The notes under the pieces: model-generated
What the model saw: the letters and a program-made list of their open reading frames with translations, nothing else
The model's database searches: none
What the model was told of the DNA's origin: nothing
In this document: one piece after another, positions 13,970-26,479 of the stretch
Layout: each line of letters starts with the position of its first letter
Numbering within the stretch: position 1 is the stretch's first letter
DNA from: Zhengitettix transpicula
Taxonomy: Eukaryota > Arthropoda > Insecta > Orthoptera > Tetrigidae
DNA length: 64,000 nt
Direction: 5' to 3'
Assembly (NCBI GenBank): GCA_037074705.1
Contig: CM073596.1
Span: forward strand, 22,728,001 to 22,792,000
Made by a program: the position numbers and the translations under genes

Positions 13970-14934
13970 AAGTTTGTATTAGATTAGAACTCCTATGAAG
14001 TGACTACATTTTCATTTATAATGATGTAAGGAATTTTACATAGTCGATGCGAACTGAAGGAACTGACAATTTAGCATCATAAAACAAGGTCAGCATAATG
14101 TACAGTAATTGATATTTATACTTTTTTAATTTCAGTAATAGTGACCTTTGTCCCTTTCCCGAGGACTACTGTGACCTTTTGTCAACTTTAACTCGGCAGC
14201 TGTCGGCGTGAGATATGTAGAAACTTGTGTGCTGGATACCGGGGAGAATCCTCGTGTCGCGGCTGTAAAGTGTTTTTAAGGCGATCCATCGCAGCAGATG
14301 CCCCACATAGCACCGCCTCTCTGATTGCAGTATTAAACTCGCATCTGGCGCTTCGGTTTACTGCGCAGCCGGGTGATGCTTAAGAGCCGCGCCCACAGGA
14401 AATTACTTGAGATACCGCCACCCAAGCACCCCGTATATTAGCTTAATATTATCGCGAGTAAAGTTTATACCGCCGCACAGATACACGGAGTAATTTTATA
14501 ATGTTAGCACGCAATAAGGCGCTATCGGGTTACCAGACAAACTTGCAGCGCACACGTGAGATGATGCGTCCATCAAATACCCACGTCACGCTTCGTTTAT
14601 TAACTTTAATTTACACCAGAATCAGATGATGGTAGTTAGAGACTAGATTGGGACAAAACATTAGCTAACCGAATTTTAGGTTTTCGTATTGTGGCCTATC
14701 TACTCACTCGCGTGATAGAAGAAAAAATTATTAAAAAACACCAGCTAAAAATACAGTAGAACACACACAAATGGGGTAGCGTAGTACTTTAATAGACAAT
14801 CAGAGGAGATATTAAGATATAGATATATATTTTATATTCTGGAATATTTCTACAGAATTAACAAGTTAAGAAAAATAACGAAGTGCTATCAAACAATGAA
14901 AATACAGAATTCAACAAATGAATGATAAGTCTAC
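13970..14934. other. intronic sequence with a GC-richer block
   Basis: 14190-14600 is CpG-containing and complex (for example CATCTGGCGCTTCGG, GAGCCGCGCCCAC). No coding frame or splice pair was recognised. A candidate conserved non-coding element. Confidence 0.5.
14928..14934. repeat. target-site duplication, left copy (AGTCTAC)
   Basis: Seven bases identical to 15486-15492, directly flanking the poly-A end of the 551-bp retroposon. A chance match of seven bases at exactly both ends is unlikely but possible. Confidence 0.6.
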
Positions 14935-15485
14935 TTTTTTTTTTGGGGGGGGGGGTGTAGATAGGCTATGTATAGGGTAATCCACATAGTGGCAACTCCC
15001 CTCTTATAGCATAGGAAAGGGATTTGAAAGGGATGCGGAAGGGTAGAGGAAGGTAGCCAAGGGTTACTAGGGCCCCCGGGCTATATTTTAAGGATCCTAC
15101 CCGGCATTCGCCTAAAAGTAATGCAGGACAAACCCTATAAAAAACCTGCATCGGGTAGGTCGGGCATTTGGTACTTGTCCCACGCCCTTCCGATGACGGG
15201 AGAGGAGTTTGCTGTGGGGACGCAGCTTACCCCTCGCCATGCCTTGGCCTGTTTAAGAGGCAGCTGGCCGACTATTCCAATAGGAATAGCGGACAACTCT
15301 TGCCGTATGCCCAAGGTCTGCGACCCCGGAACATACACCTCTCAAAACAGACCAAGGTGCCTCGGCATGTGGGAACCTTAGTTCAAAAAAAACCCAGAGA
15401 GATGTGAGAGCATCCCCAAAGGTAGCCCCCGCCAGAGCTCTCTGGGAAGGTTCACCTGCGAGAAATCCTCTCGCAGGCTTACTTG
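14935..15485 (-). mobile_element. retroposon family R, copy 2 (longest, possible target duplication)
   Basis: Minus-strand insertion of about 551 bp. Its 3' end (left) is a run of eleven C followed by ten A when read on the minus strand (plus strand T10 at 14935-14944, G11 at 14945-14955). AGTCTAC occurs at 14928-14934 directly left and at 15486-15492 directly right, which fits a 7-bp target-site duplication. The 5' part, absent from the other copies, has two small hairpins: CCTGCGAGA/TCTCGCAGG, and CCCAGAGAG paired with CTCTCTGGG. A reverse frame at 15338-15135 ends IGRAWDKYQMPDLPDAGFL; nearly the same peptide appears in copy 3, which hints at a once-coding LINE tail, but I cannot name it. 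Confidence 0.8.
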
Positions 15486-15492
15486 AGTCTAC
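15486..15492. repeat. target-site duplication, right copy (AGTCTAC)
   Basis: Matches 14928-14934 and marks the 5' end of the retroposon, which would then start CAAGTAAGCCTGCGAGAGG on the minus strand. Confidence 0.6.
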
Positions 15493-17445
15493 ATTTGGTA
15501 TGGTATCAGATATTAATGTACAGAGTTACTTTATCTCACCCGCAAGAACAAATGATTACATTGGAAACACGTGAACCAAAAATTTTCAAATTTTGCACAA
15601 GATTATATTATTCTTAGCTCCAGAGACCATAGCATATCTCAGCTGAGTCAATCGTTCTTTATATTTTCACTAAATAATAACTCCGCGTGTGTCATATAAA
15701 ATTAAATCACAGGATTAAAAAGGAAATAATAATTTTTCTTAACATATTACGCCTTGAAATAATATTTAAAACAATTCTAAAGAAACTATGATAATCTGCA
15801 CCTTAACAATCTAAAGAAAATTGTAGTTATTAAATAGCAACTACATTCGTCGACAATCATCTCAGACTTAAATCAGACACATATCTTTGTTGTCTTTAAA
15901 TCTAACACAATAACCTTTCTCTGCTTGAAGGGAAAATAGTTTTAATTCAAGAATCGTCAAATGTCTGACAGATTTAATGATAACTAAGGTTACGAGCTCA
16001 AAATGGAATTAAATAAAGTCCAAGAAATATCTTAACATTTGTAAAGAAAAACTTTGCCTAATCCTCTCTGACTCGATTAATCGTTAGTCCTGCTTAAATT
16101 TAGGTATAATTTTCCTTCCAGTATTATAAACGTAAAATGCAAAAATTTATTTTTTAAGCGTTGCAAATATTTTATATTATATTTATTTTTATTGAGATAA
16201 GGAGTTTGTGGAATACAGAAGTTCCTAATTTTAGCATACTGATGTAAATATTTAATGATTGAGTCAACAATTAATTAATTTCTGGGTTTCTTGAATTATA
16301 TTACTGATTTGTTTCTTCTTTTTCAGGTAAGACGTTATTCATACAAGGATTGCTTTTGGATTTCACGCCGCATAAAAAGAACGCAGACTTTTATATTTTT
16401 ATTTCTTCAGGTAAAATTTATATCATTCCGATCGATTAGTTGTTGTTTTGTATATAACTAGGCAGATGTGCCATTTTTACATATTCATCAGGCAGTAAAT
16501 TCTTTAGTACATAATCGGATCCAAAATTAATTTAAATTCTTCAGTTTCTTCTTTATTTATTGACGTATCCTGATTCATACTAATTCGCAGAGTAATTAAA
16601 AAATGTAAATTGGAACTCCCAAATTTGAATGACCTTTATGTCAAACATTCCCGCGAGAGCTTTAATAAACCTTCCCATTTTCTGTAATAACTTGAAGTTG
16701 ACTCAGTGATCTAATGCACTCAATACAATTACTAATATTTATTCATCATGATTGCCGTTATAGGGATACAGTAAAGCGACGCAGATTGGATAGAACCCAA
16801 TACATAAAACACAAATCTCTCATAATATAACTTACCACTTAAGTTCAATATATTGTTCTCGGAGTTCAACCGGGTTTTGCATAATTGTAGAACGCAACGT
16901 TACGACGACTAAAAGCTCTGTCGTCATCTTCTAGGCGAAGAACTCCGAGAACAATATATTGAACAACTGAACCAGGAAAGGCTTCAGTCTTTGATTACGA
17001 CTTAAGTTTTCTGACTTTTGCGTTATATATTAATACTGTACTATTATATTTAGATAATATATTTTTTTAAATATTAAAACATGGACTATTCCATTGTTTT
17101 AAGACGCCAGGTTAAAATCACAATGCGTGTGTCCTGAGTTAAAACAATTATTTTTACATGTTTATCAGTGTGATAATTTCAAATAATTCTAGTCGGATAA
17201 TCAAAGCTTTGGAGATATATTCCATATTATGTCATTTACTTTAAGATAGTCAGCGACATTAATATGGAATTATAGATTTCTATGTTTTCAACTGATACAC
17301 AAGATAATGCGAACGCAACATACCTCACACCTATAATGGACTGAAGTTATTATTCTTATACTACCTTCTACTATGTATAATAACATGGTACGACTTAATC
17401 ACAGTCATCCTATCTTGATACGAATTGTCTTTACAGTTCAATTCC
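15493..17445. other. intronic AT-rich sequence around foldback B
   Basis: No gene or repeat recognised outside the foldback element at 16843-16964. Confidence 0.6.
16843..16964. mobile_element. foldback element B
   Basis: Perfect 25-nt arms at 16843-16867 and 16940-16964 (outer end GTTCAATATATTG, inner end CTCGGAGTTC) around a 72-nt centre. The centre has its own stem, GACGAC (16904-16909) with GTCGTC (16920-16925). On the minus strand this reads AGAAGATGACGAC...GTCGTCGTAACG, close to element A. The arms themselves are unrelated to those of A or C. Confidence 0.8.
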
Positions 17446-18240
17446 TATCTATCCAAGGAATTGGAATCGCAAAGGTAACATCGTAAAATATGTGCTGTTT
17501 CAAGAAGCGCTGCTTCTTGTAGTTGTACAGCTGTTATCATGTGAAGACCGATAGAATCTGTGTATGTATGAAGGCTTGATGGTATTGGGCCTAGAGAGAC
17601 AACAAATATGTAGCGTCCTTTTTTCCACAGATCCGACCTATTTCTATTCAAAGGTCTTTGTACGACAAAGTTTTCATGTTTTTCTTTTTCTTGGAGCCGA
17701 CTTCTCACTCGGCAGTGTTAATCTATTATCGACTCACATTGTTCTGGAGAGCAGTGATCTCGCTGTGTTGAGCTCCAAGTGACGTTTGGATTCCCACAGG
17801 TTCTTGAATTACTAATTTTCAATTCTTTTTCTGGCTGAAGCCCCCCACCAGTTTTATAAATTTCAATGCATCTAGTAGCATCTTAAGATAGTCGGTTTGT
17901 GCAATATTTTTTTGCATACACATATCAGGTGTCCATGTTTCTTCAGCAACCTTTTCATGGACGGCATTTGCTTCTGGCTCTTACCAATTCTGGCCCTTTT
18001 TGTATTCTTTATTTCCACTTGATCTGCTAATAGAAGACCCTCCGTTTCTTTATTCCTCAAATTCAAGTCCGCTTTTTACAGAGCCATTTGGAGCTCATAT
18101 TATTTTTCAACAGAAAGATAGTGTTTTGCAGCAATGTCTGGAGCAGTGGAATGATCGTATGTAAATGCGGGTGAATTCAATCGAGTCCTATATTGAAGGA
18201 AAATGTCCATATGTGGTAAAGTCACAGCATCACACATACT
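17446..18240 (-). pseudogene. decayed coding sequence, family not recognised
   Basis: Read leftwards from 18240, one frame runs about 120 codons with only two stops (MCDAVTLPHMDIFLQYRTRL, later APDIAAKHYLSVEK, NLRNKETEGLLLADQVEIKN). It then shifts frame near 17965 to AEETWTPDMCMQKNIAQTDY followed by LKMLLDALKFIKLVGG. A further reverse frame (17708-17445) is open for 87 codons. The amphipathic, charged composition and the continuity across frames look like an inactivated protein gene or transposon ORF. Two in-frame stops and at least one frameshift make it non-functional. I do not recognise the protein. It sits next to the hAT-like fragment on the opposite strand, so a shared mobile origin is possible. 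Confidence 0.4.
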
Positions 18241-18302
18241 TATTTATGTTTTGTGTTTATGAAATTAATTTAGTTTTTATATTATAGACTATTTGAGACT
18301 AA

Positions 18303-18503
18303 ACTGGAGAAAGATATATTCTCTCACTATCAAACAGTGCGGTTTTGCTTGTGAATTCCGGAGTATTACCTAAAAACGGTTCGGTAGCAAATTTTTCAAC
18401 AGCTATAGCTGACTTTCTTTTCGTAGAAGATGTGGGATTTAAGTCAATACTTAAAGTTCACCATTCAAATACCACTGTTTCCGGTGACGAAAAAGACGGG
18501 TAG
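18303..18503 (+). pseudogene. hAT-like transposase fragment, internally deleted
   Basis: A 66-codon stop-free stretch without ATG. Its second half reads FSTAIADFLFVEDVGFKSIL, then KVHHSNTTVSGDEKDG and TAG. hAT and ZBED-type transposases carry a conserved stretch of the form A-[IV]-A-[DE]-F-I-x-K-D-M-x-P-[FL]-S-x-V-E-x-x-G-F-[KR]-x-L-[LM]-K-V-L-x-P, just after the BED finger. The fragment fits if about eight residues (the KDM-x-P part) are lost between ADF and VED. It lies 0.2 kb left of long inverted repeat 1. No BED finger or catalytic DDE domain is visible around it. The similarity is recognised by eye only. Confidence 0.5.
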
Positions 18504-18686
18504 AGCGTCTACTAATTCAATTGGCAGTTTACGTCAACCGTTGACAAAGTGCTGTTTACTCTAAGTAAGTAGCAAGTTAGCGGACGTGTAAAAGCGGCTA
18601 AGATACAATCTTGCAGATAGCGTTTTATTCGCGCTCAGCACGCAGAACCCTCATATCCCGGGTCACCACGCCTTACTCCTTTATTC

Positions 18687-18862
18687 GAAGGAAAATTCCG
18701 CTAAATTATGGAACTGCCAACATTTTATATGAAAATGCGATAGCCTGCGTAAATTTGCAAGATCGGACATTGTTCCGAGTTCCTTTTCTGGGAAGCGTTA
18801 TTCGCTAAACTAATACAGGCAGCAGAGAAGGCAGTAATTGAATTCCTGATATGTTCGTATAT
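18687..18862 (+). repeat. long inverted repeat 1, left arm
   Basis: 176 nt that reappear, reverse-complemented, at 19891-20066. By eye about four mismatches, all near the outer end, and no gaps, so roughly 98% identical. The inner end is ATATGTTCGTATAT and the outer end GAAGGAAAATTCC. I recognise no coding function in the arm. Confidence 0.9.
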
Positions 18863-19890
18863 TCGGGTGCGGAGCAAAAACGATTCGCGGGAATGGAAGC
18901 CTAGCTTTCTCTCTCTCTGTGGGTCTCGTAAATTGGACTTCCTCCTCCGTTCCGAAGAACGGAACAGACTTGGTCCTGCAATCTTAATTGTGCCAAGGGT
19001 GGGAATGACTGTTAAAATTTCAGCAGACAGCTTCCGCGCCAGAGACTAGTTAGCTGTTAAGAAGAGCGTTCAACTCAATGCCGCCGGAGCTAAAATAAAT
19101 TATTCACGAGTCCGCAGCAAAATGTAGTAGCTTGCTGTCTCAGGCAGACGGGAACGTGACCCGGTAAGTCGAATATTAATACAACAGTTTAACGGTTTAT
19201 AATCAACTTCATGAGTACATATAGAGTGCCAAAATCTGCCGTCTTCATGACGGAATCGTGGACTCACGCTAGTTCGTAAATTCAAATACGAAACACTGAA
19301 TCATCAGTATAATTTTAAACAACACACTTTTCATCGGAGATATTAAAATCTCCTACTGACACAATTAGTTGGAGTCATTTCAAATTAACGTAGTAGGTTA
19401 GACATGATTCATAATTTTTAGTTTATTCAGATTCGTTTCTTTTTTAACGTAATATCTTAAATAGCTAAATAATGAATATGCACTTGATCCAATCTCTTCA
19501 TTAGGTTTACTAAAGTTACAAGAGATAAAATAGAATTTAAAGATGTAATTATTTAATAGAAGAAATCTCTGCAAACAGAAGAGTTTTCTGAAAGATTCAA
19601 TTGAGATGAAGACCAATCTGTTTAAGTCATATACATCCTCTGAAGACACCAAACACAACAAATTTGTCAGAGTATAAAGACTTTCACAGTTAAAGATTAC
19701 TACATAATTCTTGGGTTCCAAGGTGGAAAAGGTGTACGGAAAGTGATGTTGAGCATGATGGAGCTAGCCGTCGTAACACTGAATTTGTTTCTCGTCTACT
19801 GCCTACTGAATTAAAGCCGGGCTATAGATGTTTATTTAACCAACAAACTGATTGTCATGTCTATGAAATAACTATGAGATTAAGGTAGAT

Positions 19891-20066
19891 ATATACGAAC
19901 ATATCAGGAATTCAATTACTGCCTTCTCTGCTGCCTGTATTAGTTTAGCGAATAACGCTTCCCAGAAAAGGAACTCGGAACAATGTCCGATCTTGCAAAT
20001 TTACGCAGGCTATCGCATTTTCATATAAAATGTTGAGAGTTCCATAATTTACCGGAATTTTCTTTC
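19891..20066 (-). repeat. long inverted repeat 1, right arm
   Basis: Reverse complement of 18687-18862 across a spacer of 1028 bp. The spacer (18863-19890) holds no recognised gene; its longest open frame (reverse, 19721-19398) is AT-rich and starts only at TTG. No target duplication is obvious outside the arms. It could be a non-autonomous DNA transposon with long terminal inverted repeats, or an inverted duplication made by template switching. Confidence 0.9.
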
Positions 20067-21666
20067 TACCTTAGCAGTGCATTATCTCCGATTGTGAAAA
20101 CATTCATGTCAAGTAGAAAGGCCATTTAACACATAAGTTCATAATTTACTGATTAAAGGTTATTTAGAAACTAATTTTCCTCATAGAATCGTAAAATAAT
20201 ATTTATCCCATAATTTTTAACTGCCCATATTTTTGTACAGTCTAATTTGTAGATACAGTTTACTGAAGAACTAACAATCATGTGTCATGATTCACTTATA
20301 AAAAAAGGTTGCTACTGAAGCAATAAGAATTTTGAAAAATTCGGCCACCAAAATATACTACAGTAAATTGAAAAACATTTTTAAAATATTTATTCTCCAA
20401 TTTGAACTGTAGTTTCTTTTTTATCGAATACTTTTCGACTGACGCCATTTTTACAATTTATCATGATTTCAATTAGGGTAACTTTGTTTCTGTTCTATAA
20501 ATATATGCTAGTAATGTGCTTTATCTGCCTAAAATTTAATGAATTATGAACTTTACTAGTATAAAATATATCTACACTATCGTTGTCTGATATATACATA
20601 TATTCTATGAACTAGAGACACGTATAATGCCAATAGCGGAGATAGACATTTTGCGTTTTTTCCAACAACTGACCACATCTTGAAAGCAGAGATCTGGTAA
20701 AAAGAATATATCTGATTTAATAAGAAAGATAACCAATTAATTCAATCAGACGCAAATTTTTTAATTAAAAAAATATATCTCGTTAAAATGTTTTATGTTT
20801 AATTCCGCGAAGAAATTCAGCATTACAGTTTCTCTAAAAGTAGTGTAAAATTTTATATAACACCCACTTGATATTCTGATTCTAAATTAATTAAATTCTT
20901 TACCACTACTTTAATTAACAAGACAGAAACTGCAGTGTTGCAGTTTAATTAAGAAATATTTGTAGTAATCCCAAAACTAACAAAGTGTTGAGAAATTGGT
21001 GCTGAGAGTTCGTTACGTTGCCTTTCTGGGGTTAGCTGAACAATTCTTCCACGCTGCGAGGAATATTTACCATTCATTTAGCGGTTATGTGCGCTTCGTT
21101 ACTACTCTAGCTAGCGCAGTCCACCCAGGACGTTCCTTTCCTTTTCTTAGAGAAACATTTTCCAACGTTCTCTCGAAACAAATTGGTTACGAAAGCGATA
21201 GGAACGTTCATTTTCCTCATTAACTCTGCTTCAAAATAATGTGGATTACTCAGGGAGCGAGGAAACGTCGCCTCAGAGAGAAAATTTTCAAGAAAGACTG
21301 TGGAGAGGAAATAACGTTTGTCTAGTGTGTTATTCTTATGCACTTGTTCTCAGAGAGCTCCCCAAGTGCAGTTCAAATTGCGAAGTGTAGAGGGCGTTGT
21401 TGAAATCATATTACGTGCAAAGGAGAAGGGGAAAGGAGCCTTGGCGATAAAGGAGCAAACATTCCATTCAGACAGATTTAGAGCGAGAGCCTACGACCAA
21501 GTCTACCACCATTCACAATCGAATGAAAATTTCATTTCGGATGAATAATTCGTTTCAACGCGTCACAGAAACTCGTACTGATGTAATCAATGCCGACCGT
21601 GCGAAAGAAATGAAGGATAGAGAGCGACACTTTCTTTGCGTTGAATCGCTTCTAGTTACAGATTCA

Positions 21667-21705
<39 letters not shown>

Positions 21706-24700
21706 TAAACAGTGGATTTCATAATATTTTATAATCAAATGCGATTCATTTATAATTTCATGTATTTGTAGTGCCTTGCTTATTTATGTAAAATTTTCTG
21801 ATTCATGAATTAGGTTACCTCAAATATTAATTTAATGTATATTTATTTGATGTGTCCCATTTCTTCAAAACAAGACTGACTAAATAATAAATAAAAGTAT
21901 AAAAAAAAGGTACATGTTTAGTTCCTATGCTGCTAAATAATTTCCGCCTCAAATTAGCACCAAAAAATTCTATTTCCTTGATTAATTTCCCAAAGATTTC
22001 TAAGGCACTATTAGTTTCATTTCTTTTACTTTAGGAGTCTTTCCTTCCCATATAGGATCCTCCTACTTGAAAATATAAAATACGATTCATAAATTATCTT
22101 ACATAACTGAAAGTGTAATATATTTAATAATAATAGAAATGTCAGACAGATAACGTTTAGTGAAAAAGTACAATTTTTGCCAATCTAAAACTAGATAAGC
22201 GAGGGAACGAGTGAAACATTTTCATTCCCAATGCCTAAAATGTATAATGTGTGAAGGAATTACTATGCCATATTGTACCACTTTTTGACGCGCCATTACC
22301 TAGAACTATTTGTATTCTTTCTGTGAAAGAACGGTTCTTGCATGTGAACGTCGCGTGTTGCTCACGGTAGGGCAAGCTTTAGCGGATTGACATGTCGACA
22401 TTTACATATTTATTCTCCCGAGAGGCTGCCATTTTTTTTTTTGCTTTTGTGCGGTTACGTATAATATTCGACATACACAGCAAATATCTAGAGGCTTTAA
22501 AAAAAGAGTGGCTGCGGCACGACTTCATGCATGAATACACCTGCAATACATTATTCCAAGTTCAGGCGGAACAAGTCACATAATTCTTCCAGCAGCAACG
22601 CAAACATGTATTCATGAAATATGGATGGAGTCCAGAGGGTGTGCTTGTCCTTCCAATTTATCTCTACTTCGCGAAAATTCCTGTCGCGATACGGCCAGGG
22701 TGAAAGCGGAGGAGGATGGTGGGTGGGCGCTAGAGGGTGGAGGTGCCAAGTGAAGTGGAAAATTTTAATTGGTGTTGACGGCGTGGCGCTCGCCCATACG
22801 GAGATGCGGACGCGACTCTTGTCTCCGCCAACTCAAACCGTGCGCATTTAATTGGCGTCGGGGAGAGACACGACTCTTCAAATTACTACCGATGTTTTCA
22901 CGCAGAAAGCTCGTGTGTACGACGGATAAGCATACATTTAACACCATACTCACAACTACTTGAAATAACAAAAATTCTAAAACAATTTTATAATTGTTCA
23001 TTATTTGATACTACGTATATGGCGACGAAGTCGGCATTAAGATTTGAATTGTGCTCGTATGGAAATTTATCTGTCACTAGAATTTATCCTAAACAGGAAA
23101 TTCCTTGCCGTTTTAAAATACAAAGTCTGTCATTCAACACTTAAGGAAGGTAGAGAGAGGGAATGTGGCTCGGCAATATTTTGACCTTATTTATCCATTT
23201 ATTTTCAATATCATGGACAAAGTTGTTGAACCTTAAAGGAGTATCAATTTTTAAATAAACCATTTCGATTCAACTTAAATGGAACTCTAGTGTTAATATA
23301 CCTACGTTGTCAGTTCGTAAGAGATTAAAATTGAAACCCTCATTCTTTATAATTACACTCCATTTGCCTAATAAAAATAGGCAATAACGGACCAATCGCT
23401 TACATATATTAATAAATTACACAGCTTCCATGTCTGAACAGCTTGTAAGTTCCGTGTCCAGTGTACCAAATTCCCAGAAGTCGTTTCATCGAGTTTATTG
23501 ATCACTCTTTCGGAAAAGGTAAAGATGCGGAATTGTACTCACTCGTAATAATTCACCTTCAAAGTATTGTTTCATTTATTACTTGACATTACATCGTTTA
23601 CCTACGTAATGAATAATTTCAATAACTGTTAATTTTATTCTATTTTTAAAAGCGTTTCCTCGAGCATAAGGACAAGCTCTATTCCACACATTTTATGGCA
23701 ACAATTAGGTCCGTTTAGCGTATATTACTTTACTCGTCATAGCTGAATCAAACGTCGAGCGATCTTCCTTTGCCCGGTAACATCGCTGCGTTATTAAGTC
23801 TTCAAAGTAGTTTGTGTGGATGCCAGGAAGAAAGGGGAATTAACGTACGTAATTGGGGAAGAATTTAGTAAAGCTCTCATTTTTTTGTTTCGTTTTAGAA
23901 TGGAAAACGGCCCGATGTCCTTTGCGCTGGTTTTTCGAGGCATGTGATGACTAATTTGGACAGTACGTGGCTGTTAATGAGGAGGCTCGTTCTTTCGGAC
24001 AGGAGAGACGACGGAGGATCGTGGCGCCATGCGGCGGTAGAAGCGCCAACCCTGAATAATGCGCTTCCCTTAATGAGGGACGACGCTGACAAAAGCTAGC
24101 GCCAGACGAGGGTCCTCTACCACCGGGAAAAAAACTCATCACATCTTGCGCAAAAAAAAAATGGCGGACGTGCGCACATGGCCTGACGAGGATTAGCTGT
24201 TGCAGGACACGACTTATCCGCTAAATCTGCGAACATTAGTTTACTTTCAAACTTCTTATTGAAAGTGATCGTTTTAGGCCTACCTCATATTTTTTTTACT
24301 ATGTTATTAACTTAAGTTCCACAACCATGGCGTCACACGTTTAATAGGTTTTGGCTTTCAAATTGATTTACAAAAGCTTTGAATTTATTTAAAATTATTT
24401 TATTATATTAGAGGTGAAAATACAATTGGGGCTTAATAAACGTTTCTCGCTTAAAATAAAATACCTCTCCAAAAAAAGGTGTATTGTTATAATAGTTTAT
24501 CTGTAATCGAAACTTTCTCCCTAAGAATAATAACTACACAGTTATACATTTCATCCCGTATGTTCATAATTTAAGTACATGTTCACATTATAGCTTTTTC
24601 TGATATACACACACATGCTATAATTCAACAAAACACTATATCTGAACCGTAGTTAAATAGAGGCACTTGTCATATTTTTTTGTCATTTATTTGTTCGGTT

Positions 24701-26479
24701 GGTTCAAACGAATTTTGGAAGATTCTGCACTACGATTAAGTTGTATTATAAACCAATGATTACGACGATTTAAGCATTTAAATGATAGGTAAACTCTGCC
24801 CTCAAAAAGGATTACCGCCAACAATTGTAAACGATATCCCAGGTTCATTGACCGATTGACAACCCAATACGAAAATTTAGTACTTTAAAGAGGGTCTTAA
24901 TGATTTAGCTGAGCTTAGCTCAAAATTTACATTCCGCTCACATTGAATGTTTAATTCACTTAACAGGCAGGCGAGAGCGGCTTTAATCCAGATTCAGTTG
25001 CTGATCCAAATCATCACGAATAAAGACACACAGGCTTCGGGAAAGGGAGGTTTGCATGGAAACTGGACTGTCATCGGATCTGCATTCAAACGCAGTCTAT
25101 AAAATCATTTGGCTGGTTTTCTATTAAAGAACGCTCCCCGCATGCGTGACGTTATTGGCTATTTATGATCTGTCAAACGTATTACCCGCACGCCGCACTT
25201 TGGTAATCAAATGTCAGATTCGAAAAGCGATCGGGTTGGCCGTTAAACAATAGCTCGTCCATTCACAGAAAAAGTCAACAGCTGAAGCCACTGCGCCACA
25301 AAAATACTGGTTTGGGGCGGGGAAATGGGGGATGCAAAATTCACCCACGGGTGAGCATTATGGTTTTCGAGTACTGGGATTGTAAACTAGCATGCCACTC
25401 TGAAAAGCTTTCTTTTCGGTAATTTTGAGGAGATTTGTTTTGCATTAATAAAGAGGAAAGTTAGTCACTATAAATAATTAGATTAATCACAAAACAAGTT
25501 TACATACTGAAATACGTTGAATTAAGAAGTAAAACGATTCGAATGTTGGCCTCCCATACCAAAACTAGGTTACTTTGTTCTCTTAAAAGGATTTGTGCCT
25601 ATCATAATACAGATCCCAAATATAAATGACCAATTTATAGAGGTGTAATCTTAATATATTTTCTATTTATTGATTCAAACAGCCCTATACTAGTCAAATA
25701 GGACATATAAAACAATAAAATAACGTGAAAATACATATTTGAAAAAAAAAGATCAAAGAATAAAAAGTAAATAATTCACAGATATTTAGACTCAGATTAT
25801 TTATTTATTGATTCACCTTGCAAGAGAAAACCTCATCTTTTATATTTTATCCAAATATGCTACATACACTATCAGAATTTATTACGCTTATACAATCATA
25901 AAACCATAACATTTAGAAATTTGATTTCGTTACTATTATGATTCCAGTAAAGGAATGAAATCATAATAATGTATGGGGTCAGTGATACCTTCTTCGCAAG
26001 ATAGATAAACTGTTTCTGGCACGAAAGTGTTTGGAACCAATAGGACGTTTTGAGTAAAACTCAAATATTTCATCGAAAAATCTCTAGAAAATATAGTCAT
26101 CAGACAAAATATAAAATTATTGTTTCCTCAGTCGGAAAATTCATGTATATTTGGCTAATAGGATAACAGAAAATTAGTTACACACTAGCCAAGACCTTAC
26201 AACGACATTTGAAGTTAGAGGGAACCTAATAAATTTTTCATTTAGTAGGCAATAAATATTTTTAAAAATATTATTCAAGCAGTTAGGATGTTGTTCCTGA
26301 AGGATACAAAAGTTATAAAAAGAGCTAGTTTGATTTTTATGCCAACAAAAAGTGATAAAATTTGCTAGAAACTATTCATTGTATTCCTGACGAAATTAAA
26401 GCCAATTTGTGAAAAACAATACTTTGACTTCTCGCATGAAAAATGTTAAATAATGTCTTTATCTTTATTAATTCACATA
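20067..26479. other. intronic sequence with three GC-richer blocks
   Basis: GC-richer blocks at 22640-22930, 23900-24190 and 24960-25390 stand out from AT-rich flanks and contain only short frames. The middle one has open reverse frames (24092-23895, 24142-23951) without recognised motifs. Confidence 0.55.
21671..21701. repeat. (TA)n microsatellite
   Basis: About 15 AT units between CAACCG and AGTCTTAAAC. Confidence 0.98.

Noticed and set aside
19398..19721. 107-codon reverse frame in the spacer of inverted repeat 1
   Set aside because: AT-rich phenylalanine/leucine/asparagine composition, TTG start and no motif; typical of random AT-rich DNA.
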